The notes under the pieces are model-generated. The model ran no database searches. It had not been told where the DNA came from and worked only from the letters and a program-made list of their open reading frames with translations. Of a stretch of DNA of 64,000 nt, positions 34,888-43,046 are shown one piece after another. This DNA comes from JAFLCM01 sp046154665 (GTDB lineage: Bacteria; Planctomycetota; Phycisphaerae; Phycisphaerales; UBA1924): the NCBI GenBank assembly GCA_046154665.1, contig JBJXFG010000113.1:6247-70246 (forward strand), written 5' to 3'. Position 1 is the first letter of the stretch, and each line of letters begins with the position of its first letter. The position numbers and the translations under genes were made by a program.

Positions 34888-35532
34888 ATGAAGATCTACA
34901 TCGACACCGCGAACCTCGACGAGATCAAGCAGGCCAACGACCTCGGCGTGCTCGACGGGGTCACCACCAACCCCTCACTGATCGCCAAAGAGAAGGTCCC
35001 GTACCACAAGCGCCTCGAAGAGATCTGCAAGGTGGTCGCGGGCCCGGTGTCGGGCGAGGTCATCGCCACCGACTACGCAGGCATGATGAAAGAGGGCGAG
35101 ACCCTCGCCAAGATCGCCCCCAACATCGTCGTGAAGCTCCCCACGACCGTCGACGGGCTCAAGGCGTGCAAGGCCTTCTCCGACCGCGGCGTCAAGACCA
35201 ACCTCACGCTCGTCTTCCAGCCGCTCCAGGCGATGATGGTCGCCAAGGCCGGTGCGTTCCTGGTCAGCCCCTTCATCGGGCGGCTTGACGATGTCGCCGA
35301 CGACGGGATGGACCTGATCCAGAACATCCGCCAGATCTACGACAACTACGGCTACAAGACGATGATCCTGGCCGCTTCGATCCGCCACCCGATGCACGTG
35401 GTGGACTGCGCCCTGGCCGGCTGCGACGTGGGCACTATGCCGCTGAGCGTGATCGGCCAGCTGCTCAAGCACCCGCTGACGGACATCGGCCTGAAGAAGT
35501 TCATTGAGGATTATCAGAAGGCGCTTGGATGA
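34888..35532 (+). CDS. transaldolase-family fructose-6-phosphate aldolase
   Basis: A 214-residue short transaldolase of the FSA/TalC type. MKIYIDTANLDEIKQAN and GVTTNPSLIAKE are the family N-terminus. The Schiff-base Lys is in NIVVKLPTTVDG. NLTLVFQPLQAMMVAKAGA and SPFIGRLDDVADDG complete the barrel signature. The family either transfers dihydroxyacetone units or cleaves fructose-6-phosphate; short members often act in the pentose phosphate pathway, and the sequence does not decide. Length is normal. Confidence 0.92.
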   Translation: MKIYIDTANLDEIKQANDLGVLDGVTTNPSLIAKEKVPYHKRLEEICKVVAGPVSGEVIATDYAGMMKEGETLAKIAPNIVVKLPTTVDGLKACKAFSDRGVKTNLTLVFQPLQAMMVAKAGAFLVSPFIGRLDDVADDGMDLIQNIRQIYDNYGYKTMILAASIRHPMHVVDCALAGCDVGTMPLSVIGQLLKHPLTDIGLKKFIEDYQKALG

Positions 35533-35565
35533 GGCTTGGGGCTTGAGGCTTGGGGCTTGAGCCGA
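35530..35565. repeat. GGCTTGAG/GGCTTGGG heptamer run
   Basis: Four heptamer-like units after the aldolase stop. The complementary AAGCCCC run lies at about 36018-36050, so the four-helix gene is bracketed by inverted copies. Confidence 0.8.
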
Positions 35566-35633
35566 GGCGAGGAGTTGCGGCGACTTCGGCCGCGCCCGTG
35601 CTGTGCCAATGGGCCTGATGAAGGGGCCGTTTT

Positions 35634-36008
35634 TTGAGCAGAGACCATCGCAAGCTGGAGGCGTTTCGACTCGCCGACGAGTTTGTCTTGGAGGTGTACG
35701 AGCTCTCTCGCCATATGCCAAGAGACGAGATCTTCGGCCTCACCTCTCAGCTCCGTCGTGCCGCTGTCTCTGCGGCGGCAAACATCGTCGAGGGCGCGGC
35801 GCGTTCATCTGAGCGCGAGTATGTCCATTTCCTGAACATCGCGATGGGCTCGCTGCGCGAAGCGGGATACCACCTCTCGCTGGCGGTGAGACTCGGCATG
35901 GTTGACCAAGCGACCGCCGCCGGAGCCGAGGACGCGTACCAGAGTGCCGCGAAAACACTTCACGGCCTCATCAAATCACTCAAGCAGCGACCGGTTCCGC
36001 CGGATTGA
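35634..36008 (+). CDS. four-helix bundle protein (S23/IVP family)
   Basis: A 124-residue protein starting at TTG 35634 (MSRDHRKLEAFRLADEFVLE). The pattern LEVYELSRHMPRDEIFGLTS, QLRRAAVSAAANIVEGAAR, HFLNIAMGSLREAGYHLSLA is that of the four-helix bundle family, originally known from 23S rRNA intervening sequences. AAGGGG lies about 9 bases upstream. The family is common near mobile or repeat DNA, and here it is flanked on both sides by heptamer runs. Its role is unknown. Confidence 0.88.
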   Translation: MSRDHRKLEAFRLADEFVLEVYELSRHMPRDEIFGLTSQLRRAAVSAAANIVEGAARSSEREYVHFLNIAMGSLREAGYHLSLAVRLGMVDQATAAGAEDAYQSAAKTLHGLIKSLKQRPVPPD

Positions 36009-36017
36009 CGAGTCGAT

Positions 36018-36050
36018 CGTGCCAAGCCCCAAGCCCCAAGCCTCAAGTCC
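36018..36050. repeat. AAGCCCC heptamer run
   Basis: AAGCCCC units between the four-helix gene and the RidA-like gene stop, in inverted orientation to the run at 35530. Confidence 0.8.
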
Positions 36051-36519
36051 CCACCTCGACCACGAAATCCACCTCAACCGCGGCACCGAGCGGGAGCGCT
36101 GGCACGCCCACCGCTGCCCGCGCGTGCTTGCCCGCTTCGCCGAAAATCTCGACCAGCAGGTCGCTCGCCCCGTTGGCGACTTTGGGCTGCTCGGTGAACC
36201 CGTGGTCGCAGGCGACGAAGACGCCGACCTTGACGATGCGTTTCACTTTGTCGATGCTGCCGAGGGCTGCTTGCAGCTGTGCGAGGCCGTTGAGCACACA
36301 TTGGCGGGCGCACTGCTGGGCCTGTTCGAGCGAGACGGCGCTGGGCACGACGCCCGAGGCGAGGAGGGCACCGTCCTTCATGGGAATTTGACCGGCGACA
36401 AAGGCCAGCCCGGCCTTCTCGACCACCACCACCGGGACATACGACGCCACCGGCTTGGGGGCAGGGGGGAGGGTGATGCCGAGTTCCTGGAGGCGTTGGG
36501 TGGGGGTGAGGGTGAGCAT
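36043..36519 (-). CDS. RidA/YjgF-family protein
   Basis: A 158-residue protein. RLQELGITLPPAPKPVASYV is the N-terminus of the longer YjgF subfamily. GLAFVAGQIPMKDGALLAS and QQCARQCVLNGLAQLQAALG, then ARAAVGVPALPLGAAVEVDF, give the trimeric chorismate mutase-like fold and the conserved Arg of the cleft. Enamine/imine deaminase activity is typical of RidA itself, but this subfamily has not all been tested. Start is ATG 36519, followed by MLTLTPTQRLQEL. Confidence 0.9.
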   Translation of the reverse strand: MLTLTPTQRLQELGITLPPAPKPVASYVPVVVVEKAGLAFVAGQIPMKDGALLASGVVPSAVSLEQAQQCARQCVLNGLAQLQAALGSIDKVKRIVKVGVFVACDHGFTEQPKVANGASDLLVEIFGEAGKHARAAVGVPALPLGAAVEVDFVVEVGT

Positions 36520-37114
36520 GATTGGTAAAAGTTCGGGTTCGGGGTTCGAGCGGGTTCGGGGTGTTCCCTCGTTTTGGGTGTCCCGGTGAGGGGCCTCGTG
36601 ACGAGGGGGAGGGGCAAGGCTGGAAGGGGAAAACCTGTCGCGCGGAATTTCGGTCCAAGTTCGGGGCCTGTCGCGGAACCGGATAACCTTGACAGGCGAA
36701 TCGGTGAACGTATCGTATCGATCCGCACCCGCAACGCATCGACCTCGACTGGAGGCTCGGCTCCGCACGCCTGCGGAATCCGCCCCTCACCCCGGCGAAT
36801 GCCTTTCCCGCCCTGATTTTCTTATACGGGATGATTCTCGCCGAACGGTCTCTTGATGCCTTGCGAGTGGGATGGTGAACGATGAGGCCCGCGGCGTTTC
36901 GAAGCCGCGGGTTGTTCGTCGCTCGCCGAATCATCGGCGCTTGTCGCGCCGGTGATGGTCGGGACTCAGCCCGCTGCCCGAGCACATGTGCTTTGGCGGA
37001 TGCCCCGCTCTGGCGGGGAGCAAGCGGCTGCGTTCCGGGCTCGCGTCCGTTGGACTGGGCACAACGGCCGGGTTTCGAGTTTGTTTCCCGCACCGCCCTG
37101 AGGCATCGCAAACC
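36520..37114. other. 595-bp upstream region of tandem pseudopilins
   Basis: No gene is supported. CCCGCGGC (36888) and GCCGCGGG (36904) form a hairpin followed by TTGTT. CCCCGC-TCTG-GCGGGG lies at 37003-37018, about 97 bases before the pseudopilin ATG. The same stem occurs in two other pilin-class leaders. The rest is GC-rich unique DNA with a 36528-36590 stretch of GGGTTCGGG-type units. Confidence 0.5.
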
Positions 37115-38167
37115 ATGAATCAGAACAAGAAGCGCGGCTTCACCCTCGTCGAGCTGCTGGTGGTCATCGCGATCATCGCGCTGCTCATCGGCATCCTGCT
37201 CCCGGCCCTCAGCCGGGCCCGCAAGAACGCCCAGCAGATCAAGGACGGCACCCAGGTCCGCGCCGTCGTCCAGGCCCTCAACAACTTCGCCGCCAACAAC
37301 CGCGGCAACTTCCCGCTCCCGTCGGCGATCGACCGCGGCAACATCACCGAGCCGAGCATCACCACCGATGTCACCCGCAAGGATCGCACCGGCTCGATCT
37401 TCTCGATCATGATCTTCAACAACCTGCTCACCCCCGAGGGCATGGTTTCGCCGAACGAGACTGGCCGCGCCCAGACCTTCTCCGGCTACAAGTATGAGAA
37501 CGTAAACGTCGGCGGCATCCAGACGCCCGACCTCGCCCTGTACGACCCCCGCTACAAGGGCAGCCCCTGCGACCACACCGGCGCTTCGCAGCCCTCGTTC
37601 GGCACCGCCGCCCCCGGCGAGCCGATCGACGCGTCGCTGAACTCCGAAGTCGCGCACAACTCGTACGCCCACATGGCCGTCTTCGGGGCCCGAGCCGCTT
37701 TCTGGACCAACACCGTCAACTCCTCGCTGCCGCTGATCTCGAATCGCGGTCCGGCGTACAAGGTCCGTCGCATCAACTACGCCAACAACGAGACCTGGGC
37801 CAGCCAGATCCAGGACGGAAGCTCGAACGAGCAGTACGGCCTGCGCTCCGACGCGCTGCTGACCTACGGGCAGGGCGCCCGTTGGCAGGGCAACGTCGGC
37901 TACGCCGACAACCACGTCACCTTTGAGTCCGACCCCGATCCCGAGTCGGTCACGTATCAGACCCGCGTCGGCACCAACGTTGTCTCCAAGCGTGACAACC
38001 TGTTTGTCGACGAGGAAGACGAAGGCGTCAACGCTTCGGATACCTCGCGCCGCAACGCCTACCTCCGCCAGTGGCGCACCGGCGCTAGCGGGGCGATCAC
38101 CTACGCGAACTCGCTCGACCCCATCGCCGCTACGATCGTCTGGATCGACGGCCGGACCTGCCAGTAA
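37115..38167 (+). CDS. large pseudopilin (tandem copy A)
   Basis: A 350-residue prepilin-like protein. The leader is short, MNQNKKRG, followed by FTLVELLVVIAIIALLIGIL, so cleavage is after Gly8. NAQQIKDGTQVRAVVQALNNF and then NITEPSITTDVTRKDRTGSI align with its neighbour at 38310. The head ends with a DNLFVDEEDEGVNASDTSRR stretch and WIDGRTCQ. It is a paralogue of the next gene; both likely go through the type II secretion-like assembly path. Start is the ATG 129 bases into the longer frame, chosen for the prepilin leader. Confidence 0.88.
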   Translation: MNQNKKRGFTLVELLVVIAIIALLIGILLPALSRARKNAQQIKDGTQVRAVVQALNNFAANNRGNFPLPSAIDRGNITEPSITTDVTRKDRTGSIFSIMIFNNLLTPEGMVSPNETGRAQTFSGYKYENVNVGGIQTPDLALYDPRYKGSPCDHTGASQPSFGTAAPGEPIDASLNSEVAHNSYAHMAVFGARAAFWTNTVNSSLPLISNRGPAYKVRRINYANNETWASQIQDGSSNEQYGLRSDALLTYGQGARWQGNVGYADNHVTFESDPDPESVTYQTRVGTNVVSKRDNLFVDEEDEGVNASDTSRRNAYLRQWRTGASGAITYANSLDPIAATIVWIDGRTCQ

Positions 38168-38309
38168 TCGGACGGCTGGTTTCGAAGGTTGAAGCATGCA
38201 CATATTCCTCTCGGCGGCGCGCCCACCCGCGCCGCCGAGATTGGTCGAAAGAATCTCTCGTCTTCTTCTCCACCCGGTCGCCGAGGCGACCACCCGGAGC
38301 TCCCGAACC

Positions 38310-39404
38310 ATGAACCATGTCTCTCTGCGGAACGAGGCCAAGCGTCACCGCCGCAACTCCGACGGGGGCTTCACCCTCGTCGAACTGCTGGTGGTCATCT
38401 CCATCATCGCACTGCTGATCGGCCTGTTGCTGCCGGCCCTGGGCCGGGCCCGCAAGAACGCCCAGCAGATCAAGGATTCCAGCCAGGTCCGCGGCCTGAT
38501 CACCGCGTGCCACGCCTGGGCCCAGAACAACAAAGAGGTCTACCCCCGCCCCGATCTTCTGGACGCGGCCAACATCACCGAACCGGCCGAAGCGAGCATC
38601 GCTGGCCTGGCCGGCAAGAACCGCACGGGTGCCGTGCTCTCGGTGCTGATCTTCAACAAGGTCATCCCCCCGGAGCAGTGCGTGAGCCCCTCCGAGGCGG
38701 ACCCTCGGATCAAGGTGATCACGGAAGATCAGTATGACTTCGTGAACCCCGACAACATCAACGCCGCGGTCGCGACCAACGCCGCTCTTCAAGCTTCCGC
38801 CGTGTGGGACCCTGCGTTCCGAGGCAGCCCGCATCCTCAGGAAACGCGCGCCAACTTCACCACCGGCACGTTCGTTCCCCAGGGCGCCGGCAACAACTCG
38901 TACGCCCACGTGCCCATCGTTGGCGAGCGCCTTTCGAAGGGCTGGACCAGCATCTCCATGATCGCCACCAGCCCCGTTTGGGGCAACCGTGGTCCGTTCT
39001 ACGGCCCCAGCCCGATGGATCCCCGCGACGGCGTCGATACCACCTGGGATGCCGCGCTCGACGAGCCCGCCAACTTCACCGCGGGCCGCGGCTCGACCTC
39101 GATGCTGATCCACGGGGGGAAGACCACCTGGGAAGGCAACGTGGCGTACAACGACGGTCACGTCGTCTTCGAGAACAACGCGACGCCCTCCGAGATCACC
39201 GTGCAGCACGCGACCAAGGCCTGGCCGGACAACCTGTTCGTTGACGAGAACGAGCGTGACCGGTTTGGTCCCTTGTCGGATTTCCGCGATCGCAAGAACG
39301 CCTTCCTCCGCGTTTGGAAGAAGGGGATGCGCACCGCCGCGGGTGGTGATAGCGTGACCAACAGCATCAATATCGCCAGCTGGTACGACGGGCAGACGGA
39401 GTAA
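38310..39404 (+). CDS. large pseudopilin (tandem copy B)
   Basis: A 364-residue paralogue of the preceding gene. The leader MNHVSLRNEAKRHRRNSDGG precedes FTLVELLVVISIIALLIGLL. NAQQIKDSSQVRGLITACH, NITEPAEASIAGLAGKNRTG and the C-terminal DNLFVDENERDRFGP match copy A. The two genes probably arose by duplication and may encode subunits of one fibre. GGTCGCC-GA-GGCGACC forms a hairpin at about 38276-38291 before the ATG. A terminator-like hairpin follows at 39472. Confidence 0.88.
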   Translation: MNHVSLRNEAKRHRRNSDGGFTLVELLVVISIIALLIGLLLPALGRARKNAQQIKDSSQVRGLITACHAWAQNNKEVYPRPDLLDAANITEPAEASIAGLAGKNRTGAVLSVLIFNKVIPPEQCVSPSEADPRIKVITEDQYDFVNPDNINAAVATNAALQASAVWDPAFRGSPHPQETRANFTTGTFVPQGAGNNSYAHVPIVGERLSKGWTSISMIATSPVWGNRGPFYGPSPMDPRDGVDTTWDAALDEPANFTAGRGSTSMLIHGGKTTWEGNVAYNDGHVVFENNATPSEITVQHATKAWPDNLFVDENERDRFGPLSDFRDRKNAFLRVWKKGMRTAAGGDSVTNSINIASWYDGQTE

Positions 39405-39471
39405 TACCTCTTCCCGTTTCCCGTTTCGGTTTGAGCCTCATTCAATGAGTCTCGTTTAGATTAAGTATCGC

Positions 39472-39509
39472 CGCGGGCCGGACCTTGTGTCTGGCCCGCG
39501 TTTCGTTTT
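39472..39509 (+). terminator. Rho-independent terminator after tandem pseudopilins
   Basis: The arms CGCGGGCC (39472-39479) and GGCCCGCG (39493-39500) are followed by TTTCGTTTT. It lies 68 bp after the second pseudopilin stop and before the convergent 39515 gene. Confidence 0.75.
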
Positions 39510-39514
39510 GAGGC

Positions 39515-39925
39515 TCACGACGCTGCGGTGACCGCGCGGCCCAGCACCTCGCCGATGCGGCGTGACAGCCGCACGCCGCCGGCGTCGAGGAACAGCCGGC
39601 GACCTTCTTCGCGGAGCGCGGGCGCACCCTCGCGCAGATATCGATCCAACTCGGCGCGGCTGGCAAACTCGTAGCGGCACTCCACGCGTGTCACCGTGCT
39701 GGCGGCGGGATTTCCGTCGCCGTCCGTGTCGAGAAGGCACACCTCGGCCCGCGCGCCGCCGCCACTGGTCCCACTCCAGGCCAGCACCGCCGCGGCGTGC
39801 CCCGGTGTCGTCCCGTCTCCCAGCAACCACGTGATGTAGCGTTCGGCGACGCGCGGGTCATCGATCTCCGCCGTCACGGTGTAGCGGACGGGGCGTTTGT
39901 GCGGAGCTGGGTCGGCGTGTGGCAT
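39515..39925 (-). CDS. DUF4286-like protein
   Basis: A 136-residue protein. VRYTVTAEIDDPRVAERYITWL at the start and VECRYEFASRAELDRYLREGAP in the second half match the dimeric alpha/beta-barrel pattern of DUF4286-type proteins. Between them an insert (GARAEVCLLDTDGDGNP) is acidic. Function is unknown; it is presumably cytoplasmic. It faces the M50 protease gene. Confidence 0.65.
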   Translation of the reverse strand: MPHADPAPHKRPVRYTVTAEIDDPRVAERYITWLLGDGTTPGHAAAVLAWSGTSGGGARAEVCLLDTDGDGNPAASTVTRVECRYEFASRAELDRYLREGAPALREEGRRLFLDAGGVRLSRRIGEVLGRAVTAAS

Positions 39926-40060
39926 GTCCGGAGCGTACCTCGGCCGACCGATCTCGCCGTGCTAGGCTTGCCTCACGCCGACGATGAGCGGAGTCTTCGG
40001 AGCGAATCGTCGCGCTGCCGAACTCCGCATTTCCGGCGGGTCTCACGGAGTGCCGCGGAT

Positions 40061-40717
40061 ATGGGATGGTGGGTCGCGGAACTCTGGCACAACGACCGAG
40101 CCTGGCTGGTCTCGCAGGTCTTCTGGGTCATCTTCTCGATCTGCCTGCACGAACTGGGGCATGGGTGGTCGGCGATCCGGCTGGGCGACCGCACGCCGAT
40201 TCTGACCGGGCACATGACGTGGAACCCGGTGAAGCACATGGGGATCCCGAGCCTGATCGTGTTCGCGCTGACGGGGTATGCGTGGGGGGCGATGCCGGTG
40301 GACCCGTCGCGGATGCGCGGGAAGTACGCCGACGCGATCGTGGCGGCGGCGGGCCCGGCGATGAACCTCGGTCTGGCGGTGGTGTGCACGGCGGCGCTGG
40401 CGCTGTGGATGAAGTACGCGCCGGCGAGCACGCCCGATCACTTTGAGCAGAACGTGCGGACGTTCTTCTTCGCGGGCGCGGTGCTGAACTGCGTGCTGCT
40501 GGTGCTGAACCTGCTGCCGGTGCCGCCGCTGGACGGGTCTCGGATCGTGGCGGACTTTGTGCCTTCGTTCCGGAATTTGATCTCGGACCCGCGTGCGGCG
40601 ATGGTGGGGCTGATCGTGATTTTCATCGTGTTCAGCCGGGTCGGGCGTGTCGTGGCTGACGGCTCGGGGCGGTTGGTGCTGGATGCGTGCCAGTGGGCGG
40701 GAAGGGTGCTTCCGTAG
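40061..40717 (+). CDS. site-2 protease-like membrane metalloprotease (M50)
   Basis: A 218-residue membrane protein with the zinc motif HELGH in the first helix (FSICLHELGHGWSAI) and a distal LNLLPVPPLDGSRIV, the NxDG-like site that supplies the third ligand. Several hydrophobic helices (VFALTGYAWGAM, AGPAMNLGLAVVCTAALAL, AGAVLNCVLLVLNLL, AMVGLIVIFIVF) support intramembrane proteolysis. The short form lacks PDZ domains. The substrate is unknown. Start is ATG 40061, MGWWVAELW. Confidence 0.88.
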   Translation: MGWWVAELWHNDRAWLVSQVFWVIFSICLHELGHGWSAIRLGDRTPILTGHMTWNPVKHMGIPSLIVFALTGYAWGAMPVDPSRMRGKYADAIVAAAGPAMNLGLAVVCTAALALWMKYAPASTPDHFEQNVRTFFFAGAVLNCVLLVLNLLPVPPLDGSRIVADFVPSFRNLISDPRAAMVGLIVIFIVFSRVGRVVADGSGRLVLDACQWAGRVLP

Positions 40718-40750
40718 CGGGGCTGGATGAGTGGGGTGTTCGCGAAGGGC

Positions 40751-40780
40751 CAACTCGCTGACGCTCGGGGTTCGCTGCGG
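40751..40780. repeat. CTCGCT-ACGCTCGGGG element, copy 3
   Basis: CAACTCGCTGACG followed by CTCGGGGTTCGCTGC. Third of the copies at 20474 and 23710. Confidence 0.75.
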
Positions 40781-40808
40781 CGGTTTCGGTGCTGGTGGAG
40801 CGGTCTCG

Positions 40809-40906
40809 CGTGCCATGACTCTGCCGGCTTCGGCAGAGTCGTGCTCTGGCCATGCGATCGTTGCGGCATCCGCACGACTTTGCGGCGGCCGCAAAGTCGT
40901 GGCACG
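40809..40906. repeat. GTGCCAT/GTGGCAC double-hairpin element
   Basis: Hairpin one is GACTCTGCCGGCTTCGGCAG with AGTC closing. Hairpin two is CACGACTTTGCGGC with GCAAAGTCGTG. Ends are CGTGCCAT and CGTGGCACG. It sits between the convergent M50 and 5'-nucleotidase-like genes. Confidence 0.9.
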
Positions 40907-40946
40907 AGTCCGGCACCGCTACGCATGTACAGAAGCCGCGCCAATG

Positions 40947-40976
40947 AAAAAAGCGGGCCCCGTGATGGGGCCCGCT
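40947..40976 (-). terminator. Rho-independent terminator of the 5'-nucleotidase-like gene
   Basis: On the minus strand AGCGGGCCCC-ATCAC-GGGGCCCGCT is a perfect 10-bp stem followed by six T residues. It lies 33 bp past the stop of the 41010-42962 gene. This is the cleanest terminator in the window. Confidence 0.93.
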
Positions 40977-41009
40977 GTGATGACGCGGAATGAGGATGTT
41001 CAGGCTGGA

Positions 41010-42962
41010 TTACTCGGCGCTGATGCGGGTGTTCGAGCGCGCGGCGCGGATCACTTCGACCAGGTCGTTGCCGTCGACGACGCCGTCGAGGTTGATGTCG
41101 GCCTGGAAGTTGGTGTGGTCGGTGGTTCGGCCGAAGGCTCGGATGACGTTGTGCATGAGGTTGGCGGCGACTTCACGGATGCGGCCTTCGCCGCCGGCGC
41201 GGTACTCGAGGGTGGTGATCTGCCCGTTCAGGGGGCCGGAGATGAAGGCGTCGAGGCACTGCTGGTAGGAGATGCCGATGTTGGTGAAGGGGAGGCCACG
41301 GTAGGGGTACTGGTCGCCGCCGCGGGCGAGGAAGTCGATGGTGGCGATGTTGACGGGTGTGGCGTTGGGGACGACGACGCCGTTGCGGACGATGACGCGG
41401 CCGTCGTCGAGGACAACGTCGCGGACGCGGGTGCCGGCGACGAGGACGTTGCCGGCGTTATCGACCTGCTGGGCGACGCCGGTGAGGCTGTAGGAGAAGC
41501 GGAAGCCGGCGATCTGGGCGAAGCGGCCGTTGCCGCTGCCGTTGATGCGTGAGACGGAGTTCTCGAGGATCTCCTTGAACTGGAAGGCCGGCACATTCCG
41601 GACGATCGCGACGAAGTTGGCGAAGGGCAGGACCTCGAAGGTGTTGAGTTCGGTGAAGTTGCCGGCGGGCAGGATGCTGTTGTTGCGCATGCCGCCGCTG
41701 TTCTGCAGGGCGACATCGGGGACGGGTGCGCCGAAGAGCGGGGCGAGGATGGTGCCGTTGTAGAGCATGGCGTCGGCGCAGAGGTTGCCGAGGTTGGTCT
41801 CGCGGCGGCGGATCTCGACGGTGCGCCCGTCGAGGGGCTCCTGGGTGGTGCCGATGACGGTGGCGGCGAGGGCGGCGACCGAGGCGGCGACCGGGTTCAC
41901 CACGGTGGTCTGGAGGGTCGGGTCAGAGGCGACGGCGTCGGGGGCGATGCCCGAGACGCGGAGGGGGTTGCTGGAAGCATCGACCGAGATGATCTCGCCG
42001 GCGGCGTCGAAGCCGACGACCAGGCGGCCGACGTAGCGGTAGTCGCCGCGGGTGGCGACGACGCGGACGGTCTTGCCGTCAGCGTCGGTTGCGGTGCGTG
42101 GGTAGCCGGTGCCGGTGAGGCCGGCGATGGCGCCGGTGGCAGTGTCGCCCGGGACGAGCAGGGTGCCGGGGTTGGCGAGCAGTTCGCCGCCGCCGCCGCC
42201 GACGACGATGTCAACGCCGCTGAGCAGCGGGACGAGCGCGGCTTCGGTGGTCAGGCCCTGGAGGTGGCTGATGAGGATGATCTTGTTGACGCCCATGCCC
42301 TGCAGCGCGGTGACTTCGGCCTGGACGGCGGGGAGGACGGCGTTGACGATGACGTTGCGCGGGGTCGAGATGAAGGGCAGGTCGGTGGTGGTGGCGCCGA
42401 TGATGCCGATCTGGCGGCCCGCGACGGTGACGACGGTGCTCTTGGCGATGCGGCCGCTGGTGACGAGGGCCTGCAGGCCGGGCTCGCCGGTGAAGTCAAG
42501 GTTGGACGAGAGGAAGGGCAGCGGGGCGGTGAAACCGACGAGGAAGTCTTCGAGGACGTCGGGGTTGAAGTCGAACTCGTGGTTGCCGATGCAGGCGGCG
42601 TCGTAGCCGATGGCCTGCATTGCCAGGGTGTCGTAGTAGGGGATGCCGTTCTGGAAGCTGGCGTTGAGCTCGGGGCCGGCGAGGAAGTTGTCGCCCGCCG
42701 AGAGCATGACGAAGCCCTTGGCCTCGGGGCCCGCGGGGAAGACGTTGGCCTGGGCCTTGAGGTTGTCGACGAGGGTCTTGAAGCGGGCGACGCCGCCGAA
42801 GTCGGCGAGCGAGCCGGCACCGGCGTTGATGAGCTGGCTCTCGCCGTCGGCGTTGTGAAGGACGGTGAGGTAAAGATCAACGGCGGGGGCACCGGCGGTC
42901 GCGGCGACGGCGGTGAAGGCGGCGCCGGCGGCGCCGATCAGGAAGTTCTTTGTGTGACGCAT
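41010..42962 (-). CDS. exported metallophosphatase/5'-nucleotidase with dockerin-like tail
   Basis: A 650-residue exported enzyme. MRHTKNFLIGAAGAAFTAVA is the signal region. The metallophosphatase core has LTVLHNADGESQL, LSAGDNFLAGP and IGNHEFDFN, then ILISHLQGL and GVDIVVGGGGG. The usual DxH of the first metal site is DGE here. The 5'-nucleotidase C-terminal domain follows (NLGNLCADAMLY, NSGGMRNNS, ILPFANFVAI-like). The C-terminus has an EF-hand-like loop (ADINLDGVVDGNDLVEVI) that resembles half a dockerin. It probably acts outside the cell on nucleotides or other phosphates. Confidence 0.88.
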   Translation of the reverse strand: MRHTKNFLIGAAGAAFTAVAATAGAPAVDLYLTVLHNADGESQLINAGAGSLADFGGVARFKTLVDNLKAQANVFPAGPEAKGFVMLSAGDNFLAGPELNASFQNGIPYYDTLAMQAIGYDAACIGNHEFDFNPDVLEDFLVGFTAPLPFLSSNLDFTGEPGLQALVTSGRIAKSTVVTVAGRQIGIIGATTTDLPFISTPRNVIVNAVLPAVQAEVTALQGMGVNKIILISHLQGLTTEAALVPLLSGVDIVVGGGGGELLANPGTLLVPGDTATGAIAGLTGTGYPRTATDADGKTVRVVATRGDYRYVGRLVVGFDAAGEIISVDASSNPLRVSGIAPDAVASDPTLQTTVVNPVAASVAALAATVIGTTQEPLDGRTVEIRRRETNLGNLCADAMLYNGTILAPLFGAPVPDVALQNSGGMRNNSILPAGNFTELNTFEVLPFANFVAIVRNVPAFQFKEILENSVSRINGSGNGRFAQIAGFRFSYSLTGVAQQVDNAGNVLVAGTRVRDVVLDDGRVIVRNGVVVPNATPVNIATIDFLARGGDQYPYRGLPFTNIGISYQQCLDAFISGPLNGQITTLEYRAGGEGRIREVAANLMHNVIRAFGRTTDHTNFQADINLDGVVDGNDLVEVIRAARSNTRISAE

Positions 42963-43046
42963 GGGGTCCTCGATCTTCTTGCGAAGGGGGAAAATCTGTG
43001 CAGCCCGAAACGGGCAGGGGAAAGGAATGGTGTGGATGGCGGCGAT

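Noticed and set aside
37003..37114. Known c-di-GMP riboswitch before pseudopilin
   Set aside because: The GGGCAAACC and CGCAAAGC features of GEMM riboswitches are missing; only a generic GC hairpin is present.
36882..37118. 78-codon frame upstream of the pseudopilin
   Set aside because: It is Arg/Gly/Ala-rich, has no ribosome site and overlaps leader hairpins and the real pseudopilin start.
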